From NCBI RefSeq assembly GCF_019295435.1, contig NZ_WEKL01000019.1, positions 13,551 to 52,056 on the forward strand: 38,506 nt of DNA, read 5' to 3'. Shown one piece after another: positions 1 to 8,881 of this stretch (positions are counted from its first letter, which is position 1; each line of letters opens with the position of its first letter). This stretch comes from Aquimarina litoralis. Its GTDB lineage: Bacteria > Bacteroidota > Bacteroidia > Flavobacteriales > Flavobacteriaceae. Position numbers and translations under genes: made by a program. The notes below the pieces were generated by a model that saw only the letters and a list, made by a program, of their open reading frames with translations, was not told where the DNA came from and made no database searches.

Positions 1-506
1 AATTGATACGTATTGTAAACCTAGACGATATGTATATAGAAGTAGAAGTTCCTGAAAGCTATATTTCGAGTATTGTTAAAGGAAAAGAAACTAAAGTATA
101 TTTTCCTGTACTGGGAAAAACAATTGATACCAAAATTCGTCAGGTAGGAAACTATATCAATCCTAATAATCGATCTTTTACGGTTGAAGTCGCAGTTCCA
201 AATAAAGATGGAATTATCAAACCTAATCTGACAGCTAAAGTTCAAATCAACGATTATACCAGTGAAAAAGCAATCCTTATTCCACAAAGTATTATTTCAG
301 AAAATGCCGAAGGAGATCAATATGCATATGTAACTTCTGGAAAAAATGGTACTAACATAGCAGAAGCAAAACGTACAATTGTAAAAACTGGGAAAACCCA
401 AGGAGATTATATTGAAATTTTAGAAGGAATCACTAATGGAGATGATATCATTAGTGAAGGAGCAAGAAGTGTGAAAGACGGCCAGAAAGTAGAAATTATA
501 AACTAA
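1..506 (+). CDS. RND efflux periplasmic adaptor subunit (membrane fusion protein), C-terminal part
   Basis: The reading frame is open from the window edge, so the N-terminus lies upstream; the first possible start seen (TTG at base 3) is only an internal codon. About 168 codons remain. They match the end of an HlyD/AcrA-type adaptor: a beta-barrel part with 'VYFPVLGKTID' and 'FTVEVAVPNKDGIIKPN', followed by the membrane-proximal domain with 'AILIPQSII' and 'TGKTQGDYIEILEGI' and the usual ending 'GDDIISEGARSVKDGQKV'. These proteins bridge the inner-membrane pump and an outer-membrane TolC-like channel. The stop is 6 bp before the pump gene, so the two are one operon. A TolC-like gene is not in the window and would be expected upstream. 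Substrate cannot be told. The family is secure; the missing N-terminus hides the lipoyl domain, helical hairpin and signal sequence. Confidence 0.93.
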   Translation, partial: LIRIVNLDDMYIEVEVPESYISSIVKGKETKVYFPVLGKTIDTKIRQVGNYINPNNRSFTVEVAVPNKDGIIKPNLTAKVQINDYTSEKAILIPQSIISENAEGDQYAYVTSGKNGTNIAEAKRTIVKTGKTQGDYIEILEGITNGDDIISEGARSVKDGQKVEIIN

Positions 507-512
507 CATCTT

Positions 513-3500
513 ATGGAAGTGAATAAGAAAAAAGTAGATAAAGAATTTAGATTAGCGTCCTGGGCAATAGACAGCCCAACAACCATCTATGTGATGATGG
601 CGATTTTCTTCGTTCTTGGTTTATCGGCATATTTCTCTATGCCAAGAGAGAATTTTCCTGAAATTAATGAAACTAAGATATACATCAGTGTTCCATACCC
701 AGGAAATACCTCAGAAGATATAGAGCGATTAATTATTGATCCTCTTGAAGATAAGTTGAAAAACCTGGGAGGTGTAGTAGAAATTGTATCTACATCTCAA
801 GAAGATTATGGAATCATTACTGTAGAATTTGAAGAAAAATTCACCGTTGCAGAAGCTAAACAAAAAGTAAAAGATGAAGTAGATTCTGAAAAATCTAATG
901 AAGATTGGCCTACTTTTAACGGAGCTAAAGTAGAACCGAATGTTTTTGATCTAAGTATCTCAGAAGAAACTCCAATTATGAATATCAACATCACTGGAGA
1001 TTATCCAGTTGATAAGTTAAAACAGTTTGGAGAATATCTCGAAGATGAGATTGAAGATCTAAAAGAAATCAAAGGAGTAGATATCCGAGGAGCACAGGAA
1101 AAAGAAGTAGAAGTAGCGGTAGACATCTATAAAATGATGGCTGCCAAAGTAAGCTTTGACGATGTACTAAATACCATAAGAAATGGTAACATCACCATGT
1201 CTGCTGGAAATATGATTACTAGCGGACAACGAAGAACCATTAGAATTCTTGGAGAGATTGATCGCCCATCAGAGTTAGATAATTTTGTGGTAAAATCTCA
1301 AGATGGTGCTGTTTACCTTAGAGATATTGCAAAAGTTACTTTTAAAGAGGAAGATAAAACTACCTATGCGCGAGAATTTGGTGATAACGTGGTGATGTTG
1401 GAGGTTAAAAAACGTTCTGGAAAGAACATGGTAGAAGCTGCCGATCAGATTAGAGTTATTGTAGCAGACGCGCAGGAAAATGTATTCCCAACTGACCTAA
1501 ACATCAGCATTGCTAATGATCAGTCTACCAAAACCATCAATCAAGTAGATGATTTGGTAAATAATATCATTTTCGGGATTATCCTGGTTGTGGGTGTATT
1601 GATGTTTTTCTTAGGATTTAGAAATGCCTTATTCGTTGGTTTCGCGATACCAATGTCTATGTTTATTTCTTTTATGATTCTATCATTATTAGGATACACA
1701 ATGAATACAATGATCCTTTTTGCCTTAATCATGGGATTAGGAATGCTTGTAGATAATGGTATCGTGGTAGTAGAAAATGTATATCGTTTGATGGAAGAAG
1801 AAGGGATGTCGCGTATTGAAGCTGCTAAAAAAGGAATTGGAGAAATAGCATTTCCTATCATTGTTTCAACGTTGACTACCGTTGCGGCTTTCGTACCGCT
1901 TGGAATGTGGCCAGGTGTAATGGGGCAGTTTATGATTTATTTCCCAATAACGCTATCTGTAGTATTAGGATCATCTCTTTTTGTAGCAATATTTTTTAAC
2001 TCTATGCTTGTTTCCAAATTTATGGATATTGGCGAAAGAGAATTGACCGTAAAACAACTAATTCGCTTAAGCTTGATTCTTGGTGGATTTGGAATATTCA
2101 TTATGATCGTTGGCGGACCTGCAAGAGGTTTAGGTACGCTAATGATCTTTACAGCTATGATGTTCTGGATTTATAAGTATCTTTTAAAAAGAATGGCTAC
2201 GTTTTTCCAAACTCGGATTTTGACTTGGTTAGAAAACACCTACCAACGTTTTCTTTCGTTTGCCCTAAGAGGATGGAGAACTTATGCCTTTGTCATTGGA
2301 ACATTTTTGTTACTATTTGTAGTATTCGGAGCATTTGGTGCTTCAGTTGGAAGTCAACGAACAAAAGTAGAATTCTTCCCAGATAATACGCCAAATCAAA
2401 TCATTGTCTATATCGAATATCCTCAAGGAACAGATATTGAAAAAACGAATAAAATCACCAAAGAAATCGAGAATCGCGTATATGCGATTATAAATGATCA
2501 AGAATATATTGAAGGTGAAGATCATAACTTTTTGGTAGAAGCTGCGGTATCACAAGTTGGTGAAGGAGCTGGGAATCCTCAAACGGATGGTGGTAGCAGT
2601 GCGGAAATGCCACATCGTGGAAAGATTATTGCTGCCATGAGAGAATTTAAATTCAGAAAAGGAAAAGATTCTGAAGAACTACGATTCAAAGTGCAAAAAG
2701 CATTAAAAGGAATTTATCCTGGTGTTGCTATTTCTGTAGAAAAAGATGCTGTTGGTCCTCCTGCTGGATATCCTATCAATATTGAAATCGAAGGAAATGA
2801 TTATGATGAGTTGATCAACGTTGCAGAACGCATGAGAAACTTCATCAATGAAAAGAATATTCCTGGTATCGAAGAATTAAAGATTGATGTAAATAAAGGA
2901 AAGCCAGCTATGCAGGTGGTAGTTGATCGTCAAAAAGCTGGTGAGTTAGGAGTTGCTGCAGGACAAGTTGGAAATCAATTACGTCGTTCTATTTTTGGCG
3001 AAAAGGCTGGTGTTTACAAAAAAGAAGGAGAAGATTATGATATCTATGTTCGTTTTGATAAAAATGATCGCTATAACACCAGTGCATTATTTAATCAAAA
3101 TATTACATTTAGAGATCAAGCAACAGGTAGATTAAAAGAGATTCCTGTTTCTGCAGTTGCTTCCAAAAAGAACACCTCTTCGTTTAGTGCGATCAAGCAT
3201 CGTGATACGAAAAGAGTTGTTACTGTATATTCTGGATTACAACCTGGTTATACCGATGCCGGTGCTATTGTAGCACAAATAGAAACTGAGATGGCTAGTT
3301 TTACAGGTAAACCAAACAGTGTTAAAATCAACTATACGGGTCAGATTGAAGAGCAAAACAAGCAGATGCAGTTTTTAATGGGAGCCTTTTTTGCTGGATT
3401 AGGACTTATCATGTTAATTCTTATTTTCCAATTTAGTTCTATATCCAAACCTACCATTATTATGATTGCTATCTTTTTAAGTTTTATTGGAGTATTTGGA

Positions 3501-4055
3501 GGGATTCTAATAACAGGAGCAGCGTTTGTAATTATGATGACCATGATGGGAATCATTTCACTTGCAGGAATTGTAGTTAATAATGGAGTAGTACTGCTTG
3601 ACTATACACAATTATTAATCGATCGTAAAAAGGTAGAATTAAATATTCCTGAAAAGGAACACCTGGCTAATGATGAGGTAATGAAGCTGATTGTAAAAGG
3701 AGGAAGAGCACGTTTAAGACCTGTAATCCTTACTGCAATTACTACGGTATTAGGTTTGATACCTTTAGCTGTAGGATTTAATATTGATTTCTTCTCCTTA
3801 TTCGCCAATTTTGATCCTAAGATTTATATTGGAGGTGATAATGTAATTTTCTGGGGACCTCTCGCTTGGGCAGTTATTTATGGACTGATCATAGCGACCT
3901 TCCTTACTCTAATCATTGTACCTTGTTTATTCTTTATAGTTCATAAGGTAAAGGTTTGGTTCAGTGGAAAAAGAAGTCCAAAACCTATAATCGCTGATGA
4001 GGAAGAATTAGAAAGTGAAGAAGGCAGTGAAATACCAATACCGTCAGCAACCTAA
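513..4055 (+). CDS. RND efflux transporter permease subunit (AcrB/MdtB-like)
   Basis: This 1180-residue inner-membrane pump would export a substrate using the proton gradient, with the adaptor encoded just upstream. The RND pattern is clear: N-terminal TM1, a first periplasmic loop with 'SVPYPGNTSEDIERLI', TM2-TM6 with 'GMLVDNGIVVVENVYR' in TM4, a second periplasmic loop, and TM8-TM12 with 'AGIVVNNGVVLLDYTQ' in TM10. TM4 has Asp414-Asn415 where AcrB has Asp407-Asp408, and TM10 has Asn1023-Asn1024 where AcrB has Lys940-Asn941, so the proton relay differs from the classic drug pumps. Two extra hydrophobic stretches lie between TM6 and TM7 (about residues 517-555) and a short insert lies before the last helix, which explains the length above about 1050. 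The C-terminus is acidic. It may be a multidrug, metabolite or metal pump; the exact subfamily is not assignable from sequence alone. Confidence 0.95.
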   Translation: MEVNKKKVDKEFRLASWAIDSPTTIYVMMAIFFVLGLSAYFSMPRENFPEINETKIYISVPYPGNTSEDIERLIIDPLEDKLKNLGGVVEIVSTSQEDYGIITVEFEEKFTVAEAKQKVKDEVDSEKSNEDWPTFNGAKVEPNVFDLSISEETPIMNINITGDYPVDKLKQFGEYLEDEIEDLKEIKGVDIRGAQEKEVEVAVDIYKMMAAKVSFDDVLNTIRNGNITMSAGNMITSGQRRTIRILGEIDRPSELDNFVVKSQDGAVYLRDIAKVTFKEEDKTTYAREFGDNVVMLEVKKRSGKNMVEAADQIRVIVADAQENVFPTDLNISIANDQSTKTINQVDDLVNNIIFGIILVVGVLMFFLGFRNALFVGFAIPMSMFISFMILSLLGYTMNTMILFALIMGLGMLVDNGIVVVENVYRLMEEEGMSRIEAAKKGIGEIAFPIIVSTLTTVAAFVPLGMWPGVMGQFMIYFPITLSVVLGSSLFVAIFFNSMLVSKFMDIGERELTVKQLIRLSLILGGFGIFIMIVGGPARGLGTLMIFTAMMFWIYKYLLKRMATFFQTRILTWLENTYQRFLSFALRGWRTYAFVIGTFLLLFVVFGAFGASVGSQRTKVEFFPDNTPNQIIVYIEYPQGTDIEKTNKITKEIENRVYAIINDQEYIEGEDHNFLVEAAVSQVGEGAGNPQTDGGSSAEMPHRGKIIAAMREFKFRKGKDSEELRFKVQKALKGIYPGVAISVEKDAVGPPAGYPINIEIEGNDYDELINVAERMRNFINEKNIPGIEELKIDVNKGKPAMQVVVDRQKAGELGVAAGQVGNQLRRSIFGEKAGVYKKEGEDYDIYVRFDKNDRYNTSALFNQNITFRDQATGRLKEIPVSAVASKKNTSSFSAIKHRDTKRVVTVYSGLQPGYTDAGAIVAQIETEMASFTGKPNSVKINYTGQIEEQNKQMQFLMGAFFAGLGLIMLILIFQFSSISKPTIIMIAIFLSFIGVFGGILITGAAFVIMMTMMGIISLAGIVVNNGVVLLDYTQLLIDRKKVELNIPEKEHLANDEVMKLIVKGGRARLRPVILTAITTVLGLIPLAVGFNIDFFSLFANFDPKIYIGGDNVIFWGPLAWAVIYGLIIATFLTLIIVPCLFFIVHKVKVWFSGKRSPKPIIADEEELESEEGSEIPIPSAT

Positions 4056-4077
4056 TTTATAACTTAATTGTACAAAA

Positions 4078-4099
4078 AACGCCGCAAATTTGCGGCGTT
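4078..4099. terminator. Bidirectional intrinsic terminator between the RND pump and the TonB receptor genes
   Basis: A perfect 11-bp inverted repeat with arms AACGCCGCAAA and TTTGCGGCGTT lies 22 bp past the pump stop. A T-run follows on the plus strand and a T-run of six follows on the minus strand, so it can end both convergent transcripts. Confidence 0.93.
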
Positions 4100-4135
4100 T
4101 TGTTATTTAACAAGTACTGTATAATTAAATTAAGA

Positions 4136-6802
4136 CTAGAAACTAAAAGTTAGTCCTCCTTGAATAAAAGTTCCGTTGAATCCAAACTGATTTACTTCCC
4201 AAGGATATCTAAATCTTCCTCCTAAGTCTGTACCGAAATCTCCAAATGTTTCGATTTCATCTGGAAATACATTCAGAATATTATTTCCTGTTACTTTAGC
4301 TGTTACCCAACTTGCAAATTCATATGAAATAGATAAGTCTGTAAGAACTTTACCTGCAAAAGTCTGATCAAAATCAGGATTTGTAGGGTGTTGCCAAGTA
4401 ACTTCTCCGAAATATGTATTATTTAATACAAAACTAAATTTAGATATATTATACGTGAATCCTAAAACACCTTTTAGATTAGGTCTTGCTGTAGTAATTC
4501 TTGATTGTTCTTCTCGATTAAAAATGTCCGTATATCCAGCGTTCAATATTTTATCCGGAACACTAATAGTACCATCAATATCTGTTTCATTCCAGTTAAA
4601 TGCTGCATTCACATCTAAAGTACCTTTCCCTAATGACAAACCTCTATAATTAGCCACTAAATCCACCCCTTGTGTTTTGGTATCTACTGCATTTACAAAA
4701 AAGGTAACATTACCAATCGAATTATCTATCAAAACCTGTTCTACAGCATTCACGGTAGTATCATCACCATCAAAACCAAGAGGGTTTGTTAATAATACTC
4801 GATCTTCCACTTTAATATTATAGTAATCCACAGCAACCGAAAACTTAGGAGAAAACCTATATGTGATACCTCCAGCAATGTTAAAAGATTCTTCTGCATC
4901 TAATTGAGGAACTCCTAATCCATTGACAGGATCAATAATTACAGGATCTACATTATTAAAAGTTCCTTGCTGACCAATACTCCCATCAGCCAACTGAAGT
5001 GTTTGAATATTACTTAGATAGATCTGATGTAAAGAAGGAGCTCTAAAACCAGTATTTACAGAAGCTCTTATCGCTCCCTTTTTATCGTTTAATAAATATC
5101 TAGCAGCAACTTTCCAGGATACATTTTCTCCAAAATCACTATAATCTTCATAACGCCCTGCTGCACTGATTAAAAACGCATCAGTAATATCCCAATCAAT
5201 TCCACCATATACTCCAATATTAGATCTGGTTTCATTTAAAGCATTTTCAGGTCGTAATCCAGGAAAAGATTGTACTCCACCATCAATATAAGAAGCAACT
5301 TCACCTGCTCTAGTAATGAATCTTTCCTGTCTAACTTCTGATCCTAAAGTAACACTTACGTCTCCAAAACTTTTAGCTATATCTAAATTTCCTATTTGAT
5401 TACTAAAACTATATCCTCCAGGATTAAAACTAGTAGGGCTATTTGCTCCTAATGAAGGGTTTAATGAGTTGTTCACCTCATATCCAACTGCATTTCTTCC
5501 AAAAGTATAGCTGATATCAAAGTTCCATCCGCCAAACATTTGCCATTTATTACCTAAAGTAAAAGAGTTGTCTCTAATGTCTGTTTCAAAAGTTGGTTGA
5601 AAACCTTGATATTCTGTTCCTACAGGATGTAATAAGTTAAAAGGATCTGGAACCCAATATGGAGTTCTATAGAGTGCAAAACTTTTTCCATCTCTTTTTT
5701 GAAAACTTCCAAATGCATAAAATTCTGCAGTATTATCAGCATAAGGGAAACCAGCATTAACTGCTAATCCTAATCTATCATATTCTGGTTGCCCAACAAT
5801 CATTCCTAAATCAGGGTTTGCTTGTATCCAAGGATCTGTTCCATCAATTAGGGTCTGATCTCCAAAGATATTACCAAAAAGCAGGTCATTTCCTGGCTCT
5901 CCTGCTCTATTGGTATAATCCTGATGATAAAAATCAGCAGTAAGGTTTATATAACCACCAAAATCAGGGTTGATCGTCGTATTTAAACTTCCGCTATAAG
6001 TAAAACCATCTCCTTCGGTTGTAACACCTGTACCCAAATTAACTGTAGTTTTTGACGGACTTTCCTTAAGAATAATATTGATTACACCTGCAATGGCGTC
6101 AGATCCATATTGGGCAGCTGCTCCATCTCTTAACACCTCTACTCTTTCTATCGCTGCGGCCGGAATACTTTTCATATCTACTCCTACTTCTCCTCGACCA
6201 GGTGTTTCATTCACATATACTAACGCACTTTGATTTTTTCTCTTCCCATTTACCAAAACCAACGTTCTACTAGGTCCTAAGTTTCTCAATTCAGAAGGAT
6301 CAAAATGAGCTGTAGCATCCGATATTGTTTGTTGGGTAGAATTGTAAGATGGAACTCTAAATGCAATCATTTTATCTACTTCTGGTTGAGCGCTAATTGC
6401 CAATTCCTCAGAACTTATATTATCAATTGCCACTGGAGATTCAATAACTGTTCTTGGCTTCGCTCTATTTCCTACGATTACGATTTCATCTAAAACAGCA
6501 CCTTCCTCTAAAGTAATTGTAACTGGTGCACTGGACGTCACACTTACTTCTTTAGCACCAAATCCAACAGCAGAAACGATTAAAGTAACAGGAAGTGATT
6601 TCACTTCCATTGAAAAATTTCCATCAAAATCAGAGGTAGTACCATTGGAGGTACCTTTTTCAAGAATATTGACAAACGGAACCACATCTCCATTTGTACT
6701 ATTCGTGATAGTACCCGAAATTATTTCCTGTGCAAAAAATGTCAAAGGAAAGAAAAACAAGAATAGCAAAAGCCCCTTGCTAATTTGTGTTTGTTTTTTC
6801 AT
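4136..6802 (-). CDS. TonB-dependent outer membrane receptor with carboxypeptidase-regulatory-like N-terminal domain
   Basis: An 888-residue outer-membrane importer, driven by TonB-ExbBD. A signal peptide (residues 1-24, ending 'PLTFFAQ') is followed by a CarboxypepD_reg-like beta-sandwich (about 26-100: 'ISGTITNSTNGDVVPFVNI' and 'SDFDGNFSMEV'), a TonB-box-like stretch near 'LDEIVIVGNRAKPRT', a plug domain ending 'AAAQYGSDAIAGVINI', and a 22-strand-type barrel closing with 'FIQGGLTFSF'. The terminal aromatic residue is typical for BAM-assembled barrels. The size is near 890 residues, not the about 1000 of SusC proteins, and no SusD-like gene is adjacent, so it is not evidently part of a glycan-uptake pair. 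The substrate (siderophore, vitamin, peptide or other) cannot be read from the sequence. Transcription probably starts from the -7 box at 6859-6866, which overlaps a palindrome. Confidence 0.93.
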   Translation of the reverse strand: MKKQTQISKGLLLFLFFFPLTFFAQEIISGTITNSTNGDVVPFVNILEKGTSNGTTSDFDGNFSMEVKSLPVTLIVSAVGFGAKEVSVTSSAPVTITLEEGAVLDEIVIVGNRAKPRTVIESPVAIDNISSEELAISAQPEVDKMIAFRVPSYNSTQQTISDATAHFDPSELRNLGPSRTLVLVNGKRKNQSALVYVNETPGRGEVGVDMKSIPAAAIERVEVLRDGAAAQYGSDAIAGVINIILKESPSKTTVNLGTGVTTEGDGFTYSGSLNTTINPDFGGYINLTADFYHQDYTNRAGEPGNDLLFGNIFGDQTLIDGTDPWIQANPDLGMIVGQPEYDRLGLAVNAGFPYADNTAEFYAFGSFQKRDGKSFALYRTPYWVPDPFNLLHPVGTEYQGFQPTFETDIRDNSFTLGNKWQMFGGWNFDISYTFGRNAVGYEVNNSLNPSLGANSPTSFNPGGYSFSNQIGNLDIAKSFGDVSVTLGSEVRQERFITRAGEVASYIDGGVQSFPGLRPENALNETRSNIGVYGGIDWDITDAFLISAAGRYEDYSDFGENVSWKVAARYLLNDKKGAIRASVNTGFRAPSLHQIYLSNIQTLQLADGSIGQQGTFNNVDPVIIDPVNGLGVPQLDAEESFNIAGGITYRFSPKFSVAVDYYNIKVEDRVLLTNPLGFDGDDTTVNAVEQVLIDNSIGNVTFFVNAVDTKTQGVDLVANYRGLSLGKGTLDVNAAFNWNETDIDGTISVPDKILNAGYTDIFNREEQSRITTARPNLKGVLGFTYNISKFSFVLNNTYFGEVTWQHPTNPDFDQTFAGKVLTDLSISYEFASWVTAKVTGNNILNVFPDEIETFGDFGTDLGGRFRYPWEVNQFGFNGTFIQGGLTFSF

Positions 6803-6858
6803 AATGATTTGTTTATAAGTTTTGTTAAAGCTATTAAAACATTCTTATAAAAAAAAGC

Positions 6859-6877
6859 CAAAACTAACATATGTTAG
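6859..6877 (-). promoter_or_regulatory. Candidate -7 box and overlapping 14-bp palindrome upstream of the TonB receptor gene
   Basis: On the minus strand 6859-6866 reads TAGTTTTG, an exact match to the Bacteroidota TAnnTTTG -7 element, about 57 bp before the receptor start. A perfect palindrome CTAACATATGTTAG (6864-6877) overlaps it, where a repressor could block RNA polymerase. No convincing -33 TTG is seen. The box match is direct; operator function is inferred. Confidence 0.55.
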
Positions 6878-7023
6878 CTTAAAACTATTCTGATTATCAA
6901 ATATTTATGCGTAATATCCGTAAAAAAAGTACACTAAAAACGTAATCGCAATAATCACTAAAAACATTTAAAATACTATTTTTCATTTTCCGAAAAACTA
7001 GATATAATTAATCTTAAACTTCT

Positions 7024-7031
7024 TATTTTTG
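7024..7031 (+). promoter_or_regulatory. -7 promoter box for aspS
   Basis: TATTTTTG matches TAnnTTTG and ends 18 bp before the aspS ATG, predicting a leader of roughly a dozen bases. No clear -33 TTG is visible. Confidence 0.55.
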
Positions 7032-7049
7032 CAGCCTTAACAAATAGCT

Positions 7050-8798
7050 ATGTACAGAAGTCATTCTTGCGGTGAATTACGCACCTCAGACATTAATAAA
7101 GAAGTTACCTTATCAGGTTGGGTTCAAAAGACTAGAGACAAAGGATTCATGATATGGGTAGATCTCAGAGATCGATTTGGCATTACGCAACTGATTTTCG
7201 ATGAACAACGTACATCTTCTGATGTCATGGAAAACGCTAGAACTCTTGGACGAGAATTTGTAATTCAAGTAAAGGGAACTGTTATCGAACGAGAGTCTAA
7301 GAATCCTAATATGGTTACTGGTGATATTGAGATTTTAGTAAATGACTTACAAATTTTGAATGACGCATTAGTTCCTCCTTTTACTATTGAAGATGAAACT
7401 GATGGTGGTGAGGACATTCGAATGAAATATCGATATTTGGATATCAGACGTAACCCTGTTAAAAACAGCTTATTGTTTCGACACCAAGTAGCAATGAAAG
7501 TGCGTAACTATCTTTCTGAAGAAGGTTTTGTTGAAGTAGAAACACCATATCTTATTAAATCTACTCCCGAAGGAGCAAGAGATTTTGTAGTACCTTCTCG
7601 AATGAACGAAGGCCAATTTTATGCATTACCACAGTCGCCTCAAACATTTAAGCAATTGCTAATGGTAGGTGGAATGGATAAGTATTTTCAGATTGTAAAG
7701 TGTTTCAGAGATGAAGATTTGAGAGCAGATCGACAACCTGAATTTACTCAAATAGACTGCGAAATGGCATTTGTAGAACAAGAAGACATTCTAAACATTT
7801 TTGAAGGTCTTACTCGCCATTTAATTAAAGATATTAAAGGTCAAGATATTAGTGAATTTCCAAGAATGACTTATGATGAAGCGATTCGTACTTATGGAAA
7901 TGACAAACCTGACATCCGTTTTGGAATGAAGTTCGGAGAGCTTAATGAAGTCACTCAACACAAAGAATTTAAAGTATTCAATGATGCGGAATTAGTTGTT
8001 GGTATTGCTGTTCCTGGAGGAGCTTCTTACACTAGAAAAGAAATAGACAAGCTAATTGATTGGGTAAAACGTCCGCAAGTAGGTGCTTTAGGAATGGTAT
8101 ATGTAAAATGCAATGAAGATGGTAGTTTTAAATCATCTGTAGATAAGTTTTATGACCAAGAAGACCTTACCAAATGGGCAGAAATTACAGGTGCAAAAGC
8201 TGGAGACTTAATTTGTATACTTTCTGGGCAAACCAACAAAGTAAGAGGTCAATTGAGCGCACTAAGAATGGAACTTGCAGAAAGATTGGGATTGAGAAAT
8301 CCTGAAGAGTTTGCTCCACTATGGGTAATAGATTTTCCATTATTAGAATGGGATGAAGAAACTGAACGCTATCATGCAATGCATCACCCTTTTACTTCAC
8401 CAAAACCAGAGGACATTCCTCTTTTAGACACGAAACCTGGAGATGTGAGAGCAAATGCATATGACTTAGTATTAAATGGAAATGAAATTGGTGGTGGTTC
8501 CATCCGTATTCATAATAAAGAAACTCAAGCGCTTATGTTTGACCATTTAGGATTCACACCAGAAGAAGCAAAAGCTCAGTTTGGATTCTTGATGGATGCA
8601 TTTCAATATGGAGCTCCACCACATGGAGGAATCGCATTTGGATTTGACAGATTAGTGGCCATACTTGGAGGTCAGGAAACTATTAGAGATTTTATTGCCT
8701 TCCCAAAAAACAACAGTGGTAGAGATGTAATGATAGATGCGCCTGCAAATATTGATCAAGAACAATTAAAAGAATTACACATCAAACTCGATATGTAA
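7050..8798 (+). CDS. aspS: Aspartate-tRNA ligase
   Basis: This cytoplasmic class II aminoacyl-tRNA synthetase charges tRNA-Asp with aspartate. At 582 residues it has the bacterial-type length and layout: an N-terminal OB-fold anticodon-binding domain (about 1-110, with '[20 protein letters not shown]'), then the class II catalytic core interrupted by the bacterial GAD insertion (about 290-420). Motif 2 is '[19 protein letters not shown]' and motif 3 is '[13 protein letters not shown]' near the C-terminus. The start gives the standard '[11 protein letters not shown]' N-terminus. Whether it is discriminating or also charges tRNA-Asn depends on whether asnS or gatCAB exists elsewhere in the genome. 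It stands alone between a minus-strand receptor gene and its own terminator. Confidence 0.99.
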   Translation: MYRSHSCGELRTSDINKEVTLSGWVQKTRDKGFMIWVDLRDRFGITQLIFDEQRTSSDVMENARTLGREFVIQVKGTVIERESKNPNMVTGDIEILVNDLQILNDALVPPFTIEDETDGGEDIRMKYRYLDIRRNPVKNSLLFRHQVAMKVRNYLSEEGFVEVETPYLIKSTPEGARDFVVPSRMNEGQFYALPQSPQTFKQLLMVGGMDKYFQIVKCFRDEDLRADRQPEFTQIDCEMAFVEQEDILNIFEGLTRHLIKDIKGQDISEFPRMTYDEAIRTYGNDKPDIRFGMKFGELNEVTQHKEFKVFNDAELVVGIAVPGGASYTRKEIDKLIDWVKRPQVGALGMVYVKCNEDGSFKSSVDKFYDQEDLTKWAEITGAKAGDLICILSGQTNKVRGQLSALRMELAERLGLRNPEEFAPLWVIDFPLLEWDEETERYHAMHHPFTSPKPEDIPLLDTKPGDVRANAYDLVLNGNEIGGGSIRIHNKETQALMFDHLGFTPEEAKAQFGFLMDAFQYGAPPHGGIAFGFDRLVAILGGQETIRDFIAFPKNNSGRDVMIDAPANIDQEQLKELHIKLDM

Positions 8799-8822
8799 TC
8801 CTTATCAAGGTATAGAGAAAAG

Positions 8823-8841
8823 ATCCCGCTCCAAGCGGGAT
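8823..8841 (+). terminator. Intrinsic terminator of aspS
   Basis: Perfect 8-bp stem ATCCCGCT / AGCGGGAT with loop CCA, followed by a T6 run, 24 bp past the aspS stop. Confidence 0.95.
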
Positions 8842-8881
8842 TTTTTGTTACCTTTAATCTAACCAAGATATAACCTATACA

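Noticed and set aside
1541-1861. 106-codon minus-strand open frame
   Set aside because: Antisense to membrane helices of the RND pump; no sign of an independent gene.
4136-6802. SusC-type glycan importer
   Set aside because: The length is about 890 residues and no SusD-like gene is adjacent, so a general TonB-dependent receptor is the safer call.
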